From NCBI RefSeq assembly GCF_900142525.1, contig NZ_FRBD01000006.1:105791-169790 (forward strand): a stretch of DNA of 64,000 nucleotides, in the 5' to 3' direction. Below the pieces are notes generated by a model that saw only the letters and a list, made by a program, of their open reading frames with translations, was not told where the DNA came from and ran no database searches. This stretch comes from Xylanibacter ruminicola (GTDB lineage: Bacteria; Bacteroidota; Bacteroidia; Bacteroidales; Bacteroidaceae). Below, piece after piece: positions 52,307 through 61,827 of the stretch (position 1 is its first letter; every line of letters begins with the position of its first letter). The position numbers and the translations under genes are program-made.

Positions 52307-53467
52307 ATGAACGAGGCAACACTCGAGTTTATCCGTATTCATGCTAACGAGGATGTACGTCAGTTAGCTTTCTTAGGGAAGAAACACCCTGAGGTTGACA
52401 TGACGTATGCCCTTGACCAGATATCAGGCCGACAGAAAGCCCGTACAAAGATACCATCGTGGGCCGCTATCGATGGTATCGTGTATCCGCCCCATCTCTC
52501 TATGGAGCAGTGTTCAAGTGAGAGAACTGCCAGATACAAAGCCCAGATAGCAGGCCAAGGAACTAAGATTGTAGACCTAACAGCTGGGTTCGGCGTTGAT
52601 ATGGCATTTATGTCGGCAGGGTTCAGCGAGGCAGTTCACGTAGAGCAGCAACCACAATTATGCGCCATTTCATCGGAGAATTATAAACGTTTGGGGTTAA
52701 ATCATATCCAAGTAGTTTGCAGCGATGGCGTGGCGTATCTTCACCAGATGGAGCATGCCGATTTGATATTCATCGATCCTGCCCGTCGAGACCAACATGG
52801 TGGTCGCACCTATGGTATAGCCGACTGTACTCCAAACGTTTTAGAAATCATCGATGAAATGCTGGAAAAATCAAACCGTGTTATCATCAAGTTATCACCC
52901 ATGCTTGATTGGCAGAAGGCTGTAAGCGATGTCAACCATGTCAGCCAGGTTCATATCATATCAGTAGGCAACGAATGCAAGGAGCTGCTTTTGGTAGTGG
53001 AGAAAGAAGAAAAACCACTTCAGGTATTCTGCACTAACGATGACAGTGTGTTCAGTTTCTATCCTAACGATGAAATCGGCGATTTTTATTCGCCTTCAGA
53101 ATCCCCCAAATACCTGTACGAGCCCAATGCATCAGTAATGAAGGCCGGTTGTTTCAATCTTATCTCAGAACATTTCAACATCATTCAGCCCGACTCCAAC
53201 AGCCATCTATTTATATCAGATAGGATAGTAGAAGACTTTCCTGGTCGAGGGTTCGTTATTGACCGGGTTTGCACCATGAACAAACGAGACCTGAAAGAGA
53301 CACTTGCAGGCATCGACAAAGCCAACATTGCCACCAGGAACTTCCCACTATCAGTAGCCGACCTCCGAAAGAGACTCAAATTGAAAGATGGTGGCGAGGT
53401 GTATATTTTCGCCACAACCGATACAAAGAAGGGCCATCTGCTCATGGTTTGCCGAAAAATATCTTAA
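52307..53467 (+). CDS. Class I SAM-dependent methyltransferase with THUMP-like domain
   Basis: 386 residues. The SAM site IVDLTAGFGVDMAFMS (~90-105), acidic residue after the second strand (VHVEQQ) and motif IV-like LIFIDPARRD (~152-161, DPAR instead of DPPY/NPPY) define the methyltransferase. The C-terminal ~75 residues (LFISDRIVEDFPGRGF, RNFPLSVADLRKRLKLKDGGE) form the THUMP-like domain seen in RNA-modifying relatives. RNA is the likely substrate; the site is unknown. It ends 4 bp before the -33 element of the next gene. Confidence 0.78.
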   Translation: MNEATLEFIRIHANEDVRQLAFLGKKHPEVDMTYALDQISGRQKARTKIPSWAAIDGIVYPPHLSMEQCSSERTARYKAQIAGQGTKIVDLTAGFGVDMAFMSAGFSEAVHVEQQPQLCAISSENYKRLGLNHIQVVCSDGVAYLHQMEHADLIFIDPARRDQHGGRTYGIADCTPNVLEIIDEMLEKSNRVIIKLSPMLDWQKAVSDVNHVSQVHIISVGNECKELLLVVEKEEKPLQVFCTNDDSVFSFYPNDEIGDFYSPSESPKYLYEPNASVMKAGCFNLISEHFNIIQPDSNSHLFISDRIVEDFPGRGFVIDRVCTMNKRDLKETLAGIDKANIATRNFPLSVADLRKRLKLKDGGEVYIFATTDTKKGHLLMVCRKIS

Positions 53468-53471
53468 TATT

Positions 53472-53502
53472 TTTTGTTATTTGCCGCTTTTTCTTTATCT
53501 TT
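53472..53502 (+). promoter_or_regulatory. Promoter of GNAT protein-parE operon
   Basis: -33 TTTG at 53472-53475, 19-bp spacer, -7 TATCTTTG at 53495-53502, then CA. A very good match to the Bacteroidetes promoter; start codon is 35 bp further on. Confidence 0.75.
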
Positions 53503-53537
53503 GCAACGTTTTTATGCTTAACGAACAAAGATAGAGT

Positions 53538-54692
53538 ATGTCTGCAGTAGAAATTAGAAAGGTTACAGATAAAAAGAGCCTTAGGGCCTTTATCGACTTC
53601 CATTACGACTTGTATAAGGGCAATCAGTATGATGCGCCCAATCTGTTCAGTGACGAAATGCATACCTTGAGTAAAGACAAGAATGCCGCCTTTGAGTTTT
53701 GCGAGGCTGAGTATTTTCTGGCTTACAAGGATGGTAAGATTGCTGGACGCATAGCTGGCATCATTAATCATCGTGCCAATGACCGTTGGGAGCGTCAGAG
53801 TGTTCGCTTCGGATGGGTAGATTTCATCGATGATATAGAGGTAAGCCGCGCCTTGTTCCAGGCAGTGGAAGACTGGGGACGCTCGAAAGGCATGACAGAG
53901 ATTGTTGGTCCGCTGGGATTTACAGATATGGACCCCGAAGGTATGCTGATAGAGGGTTTCGACGAATTGGGCACGATGGCTACCATCTATAATTATCCCT
54001 ATTATCCCAAGCACATTGAGCAGTTGGGCGAGTGGGTGAAGGACAACGACTATGTGGAGTTTAAGCTCATAGTGCCTAAGGACGGTATGCCTGAAAAGTA
54101 CAAGAAGGTGGCTGAGATGGTGATGAAACGCTATAACCTCCATCCTATACACCCCAAGCGCAGTCAGGTATTCGGAAAGGAGCAGTACGGTCGCAAGGTA
54201 CTTGATGTAGTCAACAAGTCGTTTGGTAACCTGTATGGCTATTCCCAGATGACAGAGGCACAGATAGACGAATATTTGAAGATGTACTTCCCTATACTCG
54301 ATATGAATATGCTCTGCCTGATTGAAGACTGGAATACCCCCAACCATGATGTTATCGGTATCGGTATCAGTATCACCTCGATGACACGCGCCCTGCAGAA
54401 ATGCCGCAAGGGTCGTCTGTGGCCTTTCGGCTGGTGGCACTGTCTGATGGCCCTCAAGTTCCATAAGGCCGAATGTCTGGACCTGATGCTTGTAGGCGTA
54501 CTGCCTGAATACCAGCAGAAGGGTGTGAATGCATTGTTGTTCTATGATCTCATTCCTTGGTATCAGAAATACGGATTTAAATGGGGCGAGACCAATGTTG
54601 AGATGGAGACAAACGAGAAAGTGCAGAGCCAGTGGCAGTATCTGGAGCACACTCAACATAAACGCAGAAGATGTTTCAAAAAGAATCTATGA
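53538..54692 (+). CDS. GNAT-superfamily acyltransferase-like protein (YghO-like)
   Basis: 384 residues, cytosolic. An N-terminal GNAT-like half ([23 protein letters not shown] region and [20 protein letters not shown]) and a C-terminal half ([23 protein letters not shown]), where [10 protein letters not shown] is the acetyl-CoA-binding RxxGxG/A-like loop. Bacteroidetes carry many such proteins, often annotated simply as N-acetyltransferase; the substrate is unknown. It overlaps parE by ATGA. Confidence 0.7.
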   Translation: MSAVEIRKVTDKKSLRAFIDFHYDLYKGNQYDAPNLFSDEMHTLSKDKNAAFEFCEAEYFLAYKDGKIAGRIAGIINHRANDRWERQSVRFGWVDFIDDIEVSRALFQAVEDWGRSKGMTEIVGPLGFTDMDPEGMLIEGFDELGTMATIYNYPYYPKHIEQLGEWVKDNDYVEFKLIVPKDGMPEKYKKVAEMVMKRYNLHPIHPKRSQVFGKEQYGRKVLDVVNKSFGNLYGYSQMTEAQIDEYLKMYFPILDMNMLCLIEDWNTPNHDVIGIGISITSMTRALQKCRKGRLWPFGWWHCLMALKFHKAECLDLMLVGVLPEYQQKGVNALLFYDLIPWYQKYGFKWGETNVEMETNEKVQSQWQYLEHTQHKRRRCFKKNL

Positions 54693-56638
54693 ACGAAGAT
54701 AACAACCTGATTAATCCCGAAACCGTCAACTACGACGAAGGTAATATTCAGACGTTGACGGGACTTGAGCACATTCGTCTTCGCCCAGGTATGTATATTG
54801 GCCGATTGGGCGACGGTTCATCTGTAGAAGATGGTATTTACGTGCTATTGAAAGAAGTTTTTGATAACTCTATCGACGAATTCAAGATGAAGGCCGGCGA
54901 TAGAATTGAAGTAAACGTAGAGGACAATCTACGTATATCGGTTCGTGACTATGGCCGAGGCATTCCACAGGGAAAACTGATTGAGTCTGTAAGCATCCTG
55001 AACACCAGCGGAAAGTTCGACTCAAAGGCCTTTAAGAAGTCTATCGGACTTAACGGTGTGGGTGTAAAAGCCGTCAACGCACTGAGTAGCCACTTCGAGG
55101 TACATAGCTATCGCGAAGGCAAGGTACGCAAAGCCGTATTTGAATGCGGCAAACTGATTAGCGATGTTACCGAGCCATCGCAGGACGAGAACGGAACATA
55201 CATCTATTTCGAACCCGATGCCACCAAGTTCATCAACTACCAGTTCCACGATGAAATCGTGGAAAACATGCTGCGCAACTACACATACCTGAACATCGGA
55301 CTTACCATCATGTATAATGGTCGCCGCATCCTGTCACGCCACGGACTGGAGGACTTGCTGAAGGACCGCATGACCAGCGATGCCCTCTACCCCATTGTAC
55401 ACCTTCAGGGCGAAGACATCGAGATAGCATTCACCCATGCCAATCAGTATGGCGAGGAATACTATTCGTTTGTCAACGGCCAGCACACCACTCAGGGCGG
55501 AACCCACCAGAGTGCATTCAAGGAGCATATTGCCCGTACCATCAAGGAGTTTTACGGCAAATACGAGTATGGCGATATCCGTACAGGTATCGTAGCCGCT
55601 ATCGCCATCAATGTTGAGGAACCGTTGTTCGAGAGTCAGACAAAGATTAAACTCGGTTCGCTAACGATGGCTCCCGATGGTGGTGTGAGCATCAACAAAT
55701 ACATTGGCGACTTCATCAAACAAGAGGTTGACAACTACCTGCATATCCATCAGGATGTGGCCGAGGTGCTTGAGAATAAGATTAAGGAGAGCGAACGCGA
55801 TCGCAAAGCTATGGCAGGTGTTACCAAGCTAGCCCGCGAGCGTGCCAAGAAAGCCAACCTGCATAACCGCAAGTTGCGCGACTGCCGCATCCACTACAGC
55901 GATGTCAAGAACGATCGCAAAGAGGAATCATGCATCTTCATCACCGAGGGTGATTCAGCCAGCGGAAGCATCACCAAGAGCCGCGATGTGAATACCCAGG
56001 CTGTATTCTCGCTACGAGGCAAACCACTTAACTGCTTCGGACTCACCAAGAAGGTTGTTTACGAAAACGAGGAATTCAACCTGCTTCAGGCAGCTCTTGA
56101 TATTGAGGATGGCTTAGACACCTTGAGATATAATAAGGTGATTGTGGCTACCGACGCCGATGTCGATGGTATGCACATCCGCCTGCTCATCATCACCTTC
56201 TTCCTTCAGTTCTTCCCCGAACTCATCAAGAAAGGACACGTCTACGTTCTGCAGACACCGCTTTTCCGTGTCCGCAATCGCCGTACTAAGATCAAGAACA
56301 AGAAGGCTATTGCCGAAGCTGATGCTAAGTCAGATAAGAAGAGTGACTTTATTACCCGCTACTGCTATAGCGATGAAGAGCGTCAGAAGGCTATTGAGGA
56401 ACTTGGACCTGATCCCGAAATCACCCGATTCAAAGGTCTTGGCGAGATCTCGCCCGATGAATTCGCAGGTTTCATTGGTCCCGACATCCGCCTGGAGCAA
56501 GTAACACTGCACAAGACTGACCAAGTACAGAAACTTTTGGAGTACTACATGGGCAAGAATACCATGGAGCGTCAGAACTTTATTATTGATAATCTGGTGG
56601 TAGAAGAAGACCGCCCCGAAGAAGAGTTTGGAGAGTGA
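54689..56638 (+). CDS. parE: DNA topoisomerase IV subunit B (ParE-type)
   Basis: 649 residues from ATG 54689 (ATGA with the previous gene); a frame opening at 54671 would overlap more. GHKL domain: [68 protein letters not shown] and [13 protein letters not shown]. It is clearly diverged from gyrB at 32101, and the EGDSASG and GLNGVGVKA variants fit the ParE/topoIV branch of Bacteroidetes. It would decatenate chromosomes with ParC, which is not in the window. Its stop codon lies within the first 8-bp repeat unit. Confidence 0.93.
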   Translation: MNEDNNLINPETVNYDEGNIQTLTGLEHIRLRPGMYIGRLGDGSSVEDGIYVLLKEVFDNSIDEFKMKAGDRIEVNVEDNLRISVRDYGRGIPQGKLIESVSILNTSGKFDSKAFKKSIGLNGVGVKAVNALSSHFEVHSYREGKVRKAVFECGKLISDVTEPSQDENGTYIYFEPDATKFINYQFHDEIVENMLRNYTYLNIGLTIMYNGRRILSRHGLEDLLKDRMTSDALYPIVHLQGEDIEIAFTHANQYGEEYYSFVNGQHTTQGGTHQSAFKEHIARTIKEFYGKYEYGDIRTGIVAAIAINVEEPLFESQTKIKLGSLTMAPDGGVSINKYIGDFIKQEVDNYLHIHQDVAEVLENKIKESERDRKAMAGVTKLARERAKKANLHNRKLRDCRIHYSDVKNDRKEESCIFITEGDSASGSITKSRDVNTQAVFSLRGKPLNCFGLTKKVVYENEEFNLLQAALDIEDGLDTLRYNKVIVATDADVDGMHIRLLIITFFLQFFPELIKKGHVYVLQTPLFRVRNRRTKIKNKKAIAEADAKSDKKSDFITRYCYSDEERQKAIEELGPDPEITRFKGLGEISPDEFAGFIGPDIRLEQVTLHKTDQVQKLLEYYMGKNTMERQNFIIDNLVVEEDRPEEEFGE

Positions 56639-56722
56639 GAAGGTGAGAAAGTGAGAAAGTGAGAAAGTGAGAAAGTGAGAAAGTGAGAAAGTGAGAAAGT
56701 GAGAAGGTGAGAAAGTGAGAAG
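56635..56722 (+). repeat. Left 8-bp repeat array, 11 units of GTGAGAAA/G
   Basis: Eleven perfect-length units start at 56635 and recur every 8 bp (GTGAGAAG or GTGAGAAA). The first unit contains the parE TGA; a degraded twelfth unit (GTAAGATG, 56723-56730) supplies the ATG of the four-helix-bundle gene. The array thus fills the whole gap between the two genes. An inverted copy of four units lies at 57111-57142. Confidence 0.95.
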
Positions 56723-56727
56723 GTAAG

Positions 56728-57081
56728 ATGAAGAAAAGAAATGTAATTTCTGAACTCAGTATTGAATTTGCTCTTCGAATCATAAAACTATACAAATACT
56801 TATGTGATGAGAAACATGAGTATGATATGTCTCGACAAATATATCGCAGTGGTACAAGTATAGGTGCAAATATTGCAGAAAGTAACAATGCCCAGAGTAA
56901 AGCAGACTACATCAACAAATTAAGCATAGCACTTAAAGAAGCTGATGAAACTGAGTATTGGCTTACTTTATTATGTTTATCTGGCATAATCAGTGAATCT
57001 GAGCATGATTCTATTCAGAAAGATTTAGATATTATAATAGGAACATTGATTAACATCATAAAGAAAGTAAAAGAACAATGA
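56728..57081 (+). CDS. Four-helix-bundle protein (IVP / S23-like family)
   Basis: 117 residues. SRQIYRSGTSIGANIAES and KADYINKLSIALKEADETEYWL are the signature of the four-helix-bundle family first seen in 23S rRNA intervening sequences; the diversity-generating-retroelement Avd proteins share the fold. The biological role of free-standing members is unknown. The gene is markedly AT-rich against its neighbours, has inverted 8-bp repeat arrays on both sides, starts in a degraded repeat unit and ends by ATGA overlap with the S41 protease start. This suggests a later insertion between parE and the protease. Confidence 0.92.
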   Translation: MKKRNVISELSIEFALRIIKLYKYLCDEKHEYDMSRQIYRSGTSIGANIAESNNAQSKADYINKLSIALKEADETEYWLTLLCLSGIISESEHDSIQKDLDIIIGTLINIIKKVKEQ

Positions 57082-58673
57082 AAAAAATATTGATAATAAT
57101 TGCTTTGGTGTTCTCACCTTCTCACCTTCTCACCTTCTCACCTGTTTATGCGCAGTTTCGTATCAACCAAAGTGATGATTCGCCACTGCGTAAACTGCAG
57201 TTTGCAGAGATTGCTATCAGCAATCTGTATGTCGACAATGTTGATGAAAAGAAATTAGTTGAGGATGCCATTCGTGGCATGCTTGACAAGCTCGACCCAC
57301 ATTCATCGTACATGACACCTAAAGAAGTGAAGGAAGCAAACGAGCCCCTTAACGGAAACTTCGAGGGTATCGGTGTACAATTCAACATGATCGAGGACAC
57401 TCTATTGGTTATCCAACCTGTCACTAACGGACCATCAGAGAAGGTAGGCATTATTGCCGGCGACAGAATCATATCAGTAAATGATTCAGCCATCGCAGGC
57501 GTAAAGATGCCCAAGGAGGAAATCATGAAGCGCCTGCGCGGTCCAAAGGGCACCAAAGTAAAACTAGGTATTATCCGCCAGGGCATTAAGGATAAACTGA
57601 CCTTTACGGTTGTACGCGATAAGATTCCCGTAAAGTCGGTAGATGCGGTCTATATGATCCGTCCACAGATTGGCTATATCCGAATCGGCAATTTCGGTGC
57701 TACCACCCATCAGGAGTTCCTCTCAGGACTTAAAACCCTGCGCGATCAGGGCATGAAGCACCTGATTCTCGACCTTCAGGAAAATGGTGGAGGTTATCTT
57801 AAAGCCGCAGTCGACATTGCCAACGAATTTCTGCAGCGCAACGATCTCATCGTTTATACCGAAGGTCGCAAAGTGCCACGCACAGAGTATAAAGCCGATG
57901 GCGGCGGTGTGTTCCGCGAAGGCAAGATAGTAGTACTGGTAGATAGCTATACTGCTTCAGCAGCCGAGATTGTAACAGGTGCTATTCAGGATCAGGATCG
58001 CGGCATCGTTGTGGGCCGCCGTACATTCGGCAAGGGCCTTGTTCAGCGTCCGCTCGACATGCCCGATGGCTCTATGATACGTCTTACCATTGCCCACTAC
58101 TACACCCCATCGGGCCGATGCATACAGAAACCCTATACTAAAGGCGACAACCGCGATTATGCGATGGATGTGATTAATCGCCTGAAGAGTGGTGAACTTA
58201 CAAATGCCGACAGCATACACTTTGCCGATTCGCTGAAGTACGAAACACTTAGAGAACATCGCACAGTATATGGTGGTGGCGGCATCATGCCTGATGAATA
58301 CATCCCGTTAGACACCACTATCTATACCAAGTTCCACCGCGAACTGACTGCCAAGAGCATTGTTCTGCAACAGAATCTGCGCTATGTAGATAATCATCGC
58401 AAACAGCTCAAGAAGGCATGGACTTCATTCGAGGATTATAAGCAGCGTTTCGAGGTGCCACAGAGTCTGGTTGATGCCATCCTGAAGGAGGGCGAGAAAC
58501 AGAAGATCAAACCAAGAGACAAGGCTGAGCTCGAGAAGACCCTACCCCACCTTCGCCTGCAGCTAAAAGCCTTGATAGCACGCGACATATGGGATATGAG
58601 CGAGTACTATTCTATCTACAACGAAGAAAATGAGATGGTAAAGCGCGCCCTCAAAGTGATGGAAAAACAATAA
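57078..58673 (+). CDS. S41 family C-terminal processing peptidase (CtpA-like)
   Basis: 531 residues. Signal peptide 1-25 (ending VYAQ), of which residues 12-22 are encoded by 8-bp repeats. An N-terminal helical region, PDZ domain (~95-180; NFEGIGVQFNMIEDTLLV) and the S41 catalytic domain with Ser294 (SYTASAAEI) and Lys319 (TFGKGLVQ), the Ser-Lys dyad of tail-specific proteases. It acts in the periplasm on C-termini of envelope proteins. Starts by ATGA overlap with the four-helix-bundle gene and converges with the HAD gene 1 bp away. Confidence 0.95.
   Translation: MKKILIIIALVFSPSHLLTFSPVYAQFRINQSDDSPLRKLQFAEIAISNLYVDNVDEKKLVEDAIRGMLDKLDPHSSYMTPKEVKEANEPLNGNFEGIGVQFNMIEDTLLVIQPVTNGPSEKVGIIAGDRIISVNDSAIAGVKMPKEEIMKRLRGPKGTKVKLGIIRQGIKDKLTFTVVRDKIPVKSVDAVYMIRPQIGYIRIGNFGATTHQEFLSGLKTLRDQGMKHLILDLQENGGGYLKAAVDIANEFLQRNDLIVYTEGRKVPRTEYKADGGGVFREGKIVVLVDSYTASAAEIVTGAIQDQDRGIVVGRRTFGKGLVQRPLDMPDGSMIRLTIAHYYTPSGRCIQKPYTKGDNRDYAMDVINRLKSGELTNADSIHFADSLKYETLREHRTVYGGGGIMPDEYIPLDTTIYTKFHRELTAKSIVLQQNLRYVDNHRKQLKKAWTSFEDYKQRFEVPQSLVDAILKEGEKQKIKPRDKAELEKTLPHLRLQLKALIARDIWDMSEYYSIYNEENEMVKRALKVMEKQ
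57111..57142 (-). repeat. Right 8-bp repeat array, 4 inverted units inside the protease signal peptide
   Basis: Four units TTCTCACC start at 57111, 57119, 57127 and 57135. They are the reverse complement of GGTGAGAA, i.e. the left array in opposite orientation. They encode residues 12-22 of the S41 protease (FSPSHLLTFSP). None of the three frames of this 8-mer contains a stop, but 8 is not a multiple of 3, so gain or loss of one unit shifts the downstream frame. Confidence 0.93.
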
Positions 58674-58674
58674 G

Positions 58675-59463
58675 TTATATCAAGCCAAAGTGGCTTAAAG
58701 CATATCTGATGCCGTCTTCGTCGACAGAAGTTGTCACGAAGTCGGCTTCTTTTTTCAGGTCGTCGATAGCGTTACCCATAGCCACACCTATGCCGGCCCT
58801 GCGAATCATCGTTGTGTCGTTACCACCATCACCAAAAGCCATGGTGTATTGAGGGTCAAGTGCCTCGTGCTGAGCCATAGCAAGCAGTCCCTCACCCTTA
58901 TCAGCACCCTTAGCCGTTACATCGGTAAAGGCAGGATGCCAGCGGCCCGATGTACATCCTGGCAGTCTGGCCATCAACTCTGCTTCGTAATCCTTGTCAA
59001 AAAATGGCGTTATCTGCAGTATACGCTGCTGCAACACGTGCTCTACAGGCTTGGCCAGATTCAGATTCTCCACAGCCAGGTGCTGACGGAAAATCATATC
59101 CACATCACCATTTGGATCCAGCACAGCTACATCCTTCTCGCCTATCACTATGATACCGTATTGCTTATCAATGCTGTCTGCAACCACCAGTCTGGCTTCA
59201 TCCTGCGGTATGGCCTTGCAAGTCACCACGTCATCACCTACATAGCACAGGGCGCCGTTTGTGGTCACATATCCGTCAATCAGGTGCTCTATAGCCCCAA
59301 GGTTGGTAATAATAATAGGTGGGCGGCCGGTAGCTATAAACACCTTATGTCCGTTAGCCTTGGCTTGGGTCAAAGCCAAGATAGCAGAAGGCGGAATCTG
59401 GTGAGACTCAAAGCTTACCAAGGTTCCGTCTATATCAAAAAACAGTGCGTAACGTTGTTGCAT
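58675..59463 (-). CDS. Cof-type HAD-superfamily phosphatase
   Basis: 262 residues. Motif I FFDIDGTLVSF (Asp nucleophile and Asp+2), motif II IATGRPP, Lys in the KGADKGEGL region, motif IV FGDGGNDTTMIRRAG. A large C2-type cap lies between them, as in YidA/Cof. Such enzymes hydrolyse sugar phosphates or cofactors with broad specificity. Last gene of the lemA-ruvB-coaD-ybeY operon, 4 bp after the FMN-binding protein. Confidence 0.93.
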   Translation of the reverse strand: MQQRYALFFDIDGTLVSFESHQIPPSAILALTQAKANGHKVFIATGRPPIIITNLGAIEHLIDGYVTTNGALCYVGDDVVTCKAIPQDEARLVVADSIDKQYGIIVIGEKDVAVLDPNGDVDMIFRQHLAVENLNLAKPVEHVLQQRILQITPFFDKDYEAELMARLPGCTSGRWHPAFTDVTAKGADKGEGLLAMAQHEALDPQYTMAFGDGGNDTTMIRRAGIGVAMGNAIDDLKKEADFVTTSVDEDGIRYALSHFGLI

Positions 59464-59467
59464 ACCG

Positions 59468-59875
59468 TTACTTCTTGTGATTCTGGTAGTAGTCCAATCC
59501 CAGCTTCACATTATCGATAACGGCATTCGATGAGTAGGTAGCGCCTGTAACAGCGTCAACCTTCAGCTTCTGGGCATCCTTTACCTTCATACCATTCCAC
59601 TTCTCCAGCAGAGCCTTCTTCACCTTGAGGAAGTACTTGGGAGTCTCCTGGTTCTTCAGTGCCTCAATCTTAACTACCTTATTCTTTTCGATATAAATCT
59701 TCAGTGGGGTTGTGCCCAGATAACCCTGCACATCCTTACCAAGTGTAGTGGTATTAATAACGGTAACACCGTTTTCTTTTGTCATTGTCTGGTCGCCAGC
59801 CATCCAGCTCTGCAGCATCAGGGCAGCAGCAACAATCGAGCAACAGCTCAAAGCTTTCATTCCACTCTTTTTCAT
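59468..59875 (-). CDS. Exported FMN-binding domain protein
   Basis: 135 residues. Hydrophobic N-terminus (~8-25, signal peptide or anchor) followed by an FMN_bind domain. DAVTGATYSSNAV has the S/T-G-A-T motif in which Thr is covalently flavinylated by ApbE in RnfG/NqrC relatives. The stand-alone domain suggests a small periplasmic electron carrier; the partner is unknown and no ApbE is in the window. Confidence 0.85.
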   Translation of the reverse strand: MKKSGMKALSCCSIVAAALMLQSWMAGDQTMTKENGVTVINTTTLGKDVQGYLGTTPLKIYIEKNKVVKIEALKNQETPKYFLKVKKALLEKWNGMKVKDAQKLKVDAVTGATYSSNAVIDNVKLGLDYYQNHKK

Positions 59876-59903
59876 TTCATTTTTATATTATCCTTCCAAC
59901 AAA

Positions 59904-60320
59904 TTATTTCTCCAGCATAGCCAGGGCCTTGTCTTCGGCGGCTTCCATAATCTCGCGCTCACCTGGGCCCTTGTCGTTAATACCGCACAGGTGCAGAATG
60001 CCGTGTATAATCACGCGGTGCAGTTCCTCGTCGTATGGACGTCCGAACTTATCGGCATTGGTAAACACGGTGTCGAGCGATATATACAAGTCGCCACTGA
60101 TGGTCTTACCCTCGGTATAATCGAAGGTTATGATATCTGTATAATAGTCGTGCCCCAGATACTGATTGTTCACCTCCAATATCTTCTCATCGTTCACAAA
60201 CAGATAACCTATCTCGCCCACCTTCTTACCGTAGCTGGCAGCAACGTTGCGTATCCAGCTTGTTGTTTCGCGTTTCTTGATATGAGGGAACTTTACGCCC
60301 TCTGCTTCGTATATAACCAT
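59904..60320 (-). CDS. ybeY: Endoribonuclease YbeY
   Basis: 138 residues. RVIIHGILHLCGINDKGPGE carries two of the three zinc ligands of the canonical HGxLHLxGYDH motif. The third His is replaced (NDK); from memory this also happens in other Bacteroidetes homologues. YbeY functions in 16S rRNA 3' end maturation and ribosome quality control. 3 bp after coaD. Confidence 0.9.
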   Translation of the reverse strand: MVIYEAEGVKFPHIKKRETTSWIRNVAASYGKKVGEIGYLFVNDEKILEVNNQYLGHDYYTDIITFDYTEGKTISGDLYISLDTVFTNADKFGRPYDEELHRVIIHGILHLCGINDKGPGEREIMEAAEDKALAMLEK

Positions 60321-60323
60321 ATC

Positions 60324-60773
60324 TTATCCTTTTTTCGGTAAATAAGCACTTACGTCTACACCAAAGTGCTGCAACTCGCGCACTGCACTCGACGATACAC
60401 TGGCCAGCTCGGGCTCAGTATACAGTAGGATGGTCTCAATGCCGCCTAACTTTCGGTTAAAGTCGGCCTGCCATTGTTCGTACTCAAAATCGCTAACGGT
60501 GCGCACACCTTTCACGATGAATTGGGCGTTTTCTGCCTTTGCAAAGTCCATGGCCAGCCCATGGTATGGCTTTACCTCTATACGTTTTTCGTCGGCATAC
60601 AGATTCTTGATCACCTGCATACGTTCCTCGGCCGACGGCATATCAGGCTTATGCACATTGTCGCCCACCACTCCTATAACCAGTCGATCGAAGAGTGGCA
60701 ATGCACGACGCACGATGGAATCGTGACCAATGGTATAGGGATTAAAACTCCCAACAAATATTCCTGTCTTCAT
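60324..60773 (-). CDS. coaD: Phosphopantetheine adenylyltransferase CoaD
   Basis: 149 residues, normal length. The nucleotidyltransferase motif is GSFNPYTIGH (T/HxGH) at 8-17, the central region KGVRTVSDFEYE binds substrate, and SSSAVREL is the ISSTxVR equivalent. It makes dephospho-CoA from 4'-phosphopantetheine. 19 bp after ruvB. Confidence 0.97.
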   Translation of the reverse strand: MKTGIFVGSFNPYTIGHDSIVRRALPLFDRLVIGVVGDNVHKPDMPSAEERMQVIKNLYADEKRIEVKPYHGLAMDFAKAENAQFIVKGVRTVSDFEYEQWQADFNRKLGGIETILLYTEPELASVSSSAVRELQHFGVDVSAYLPKKG

Positions 60774-60792
60774 ACCTCCTCAACTTCTTCAT

Positions 60793-61827
60793 CTAATCAA
60801 ACAGACTCGGTTGCATGATGTTCCCACCATATGGGTTGCGGCCAAAGTGCTTGTAGGCCAGTTCTGTCACCATGCGTCCGCGAGGCGTGCGCTTGATGAA
60901 GCCCTCCATAATCAGGAATGGCTCGTACACCTCCTCAACCGTACCGGCATCCTCACCGATAGCAGTGGCGATGGTAGTGATGCCCACAGGTCCGCCCTTG
61001 AACTTATCGATGATGGTCAGCAGAATCTTATTATCGATTTCATCGAGACCATACTTATCTATGTTCAGTGCCGTCAGGGCTATCTTGGTTATCTTAGTGT
61101 CAATCATGCCGTTGCCCTTCACCTGTGCAAAGTCGCGCACTCGGCGCAGCAGGGCGTTAGCTATACGTGGCGTTCCACGAGAACGACCTGCTATCTCCAA
61201 CGCAGCATCCTCTGTGATGGGTACTCCCAGAATACCTGCCGAGCGCTCTATGATGGTCTGCAGTGTCTTGGGCTCGTAGTACTCCAAGTGCATGTTGATA
61301 CCAAAACGGGCTCGCAGTGGAGCCGTCAGCAGTCCGCTACGCGTGGTGGCACCCACCAGGGTAAACGGGTTCAAGTCTATCTGTATGCTGCGTGCCGAAG
61401 GACCTTTATCAATCATGATGTCGATGCGGTAATCCTCCATGGCGCTGTACAGATACTCCTCAACCACAGGCGACAGTCGGTGTATCTCGTCGATAAACAG
61501 CACGTCGTTCTTTTCGAGCGATGTCAGGATACCGGCCAGATCGCCAGGTTTGTCGAGCACTGGTCCACTTGTAATCTTGAATCCCACGCCCAGCTCGTTG
61601 GCGATGATATTCGACAGGGTGGTCTTTCCCAGTCCTGGAGGACCATGCAGCAAGGTGTGGTCCAGAGGCTCGCCACGATACTTGGCAGCCTCTACAAACA
61701 CCTCCAGATTCTCTACCACCTTCTTCTGGCCGCTGAAGTCGCTGAAACTCAGCGGGCGCAGGGCATTCTCAAAGTCTTTCTCGCCCTGTGCAAAGCGTTC
61801 CTCACGTATATCGAAATCTTCGCTCAT
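60793..61827 (-). CDS. ruvB: Holliday junction branch migration helicase RuvB
   Basis: 344 residues. AAA+ motor with Walker [13 protein letters not shown], Walker [10 protein letters not shown], sensor GATTRSGLL and the C-terminal winged helix ([20 protein letters not shown]). It drives branch migration with RuvA (not in the window). Its ATG is directly adjacent to the lemA stop codon (no gap). Confidence 0.98.
   Translation of the reverse strand: MSEDFDIREERFAQGEKDFENALRPLSFSDFSGQKKVVENLEVFVEAAKYRGEPLDHTLLHGPPGLGKTTLSNIIANELGVGFKITSGPVLDKPGDLAGILTSLEKNDVLFIDEIHRLSPVVEEYLYSAMEDYRIDIMIDKGPSARSIQIDLNPFTLVGATTRSGLLTAPLRARFGINMHLEYYEPKTLQTIIERSAGILGVPITEDAALEIAGRSRGTPRIANALLRRVRDFAQVKGNGMIDTKITKIALTALNIDKYGLDEIDNKILLTIIDKFKGGPVGITTIATAIGEDAGTVEEVYEPFLIMEGFIKRTPRGRMVTELAYKHFGRNPYGGNIMQPSLFD

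Noticed and set aside
53442..54659. 405-codon minus-strand open frame
   Set aside because: Antisense to the GNAT protein gene, which has a good promoter and ATGA coupling to parE; no domain in the antisense product.
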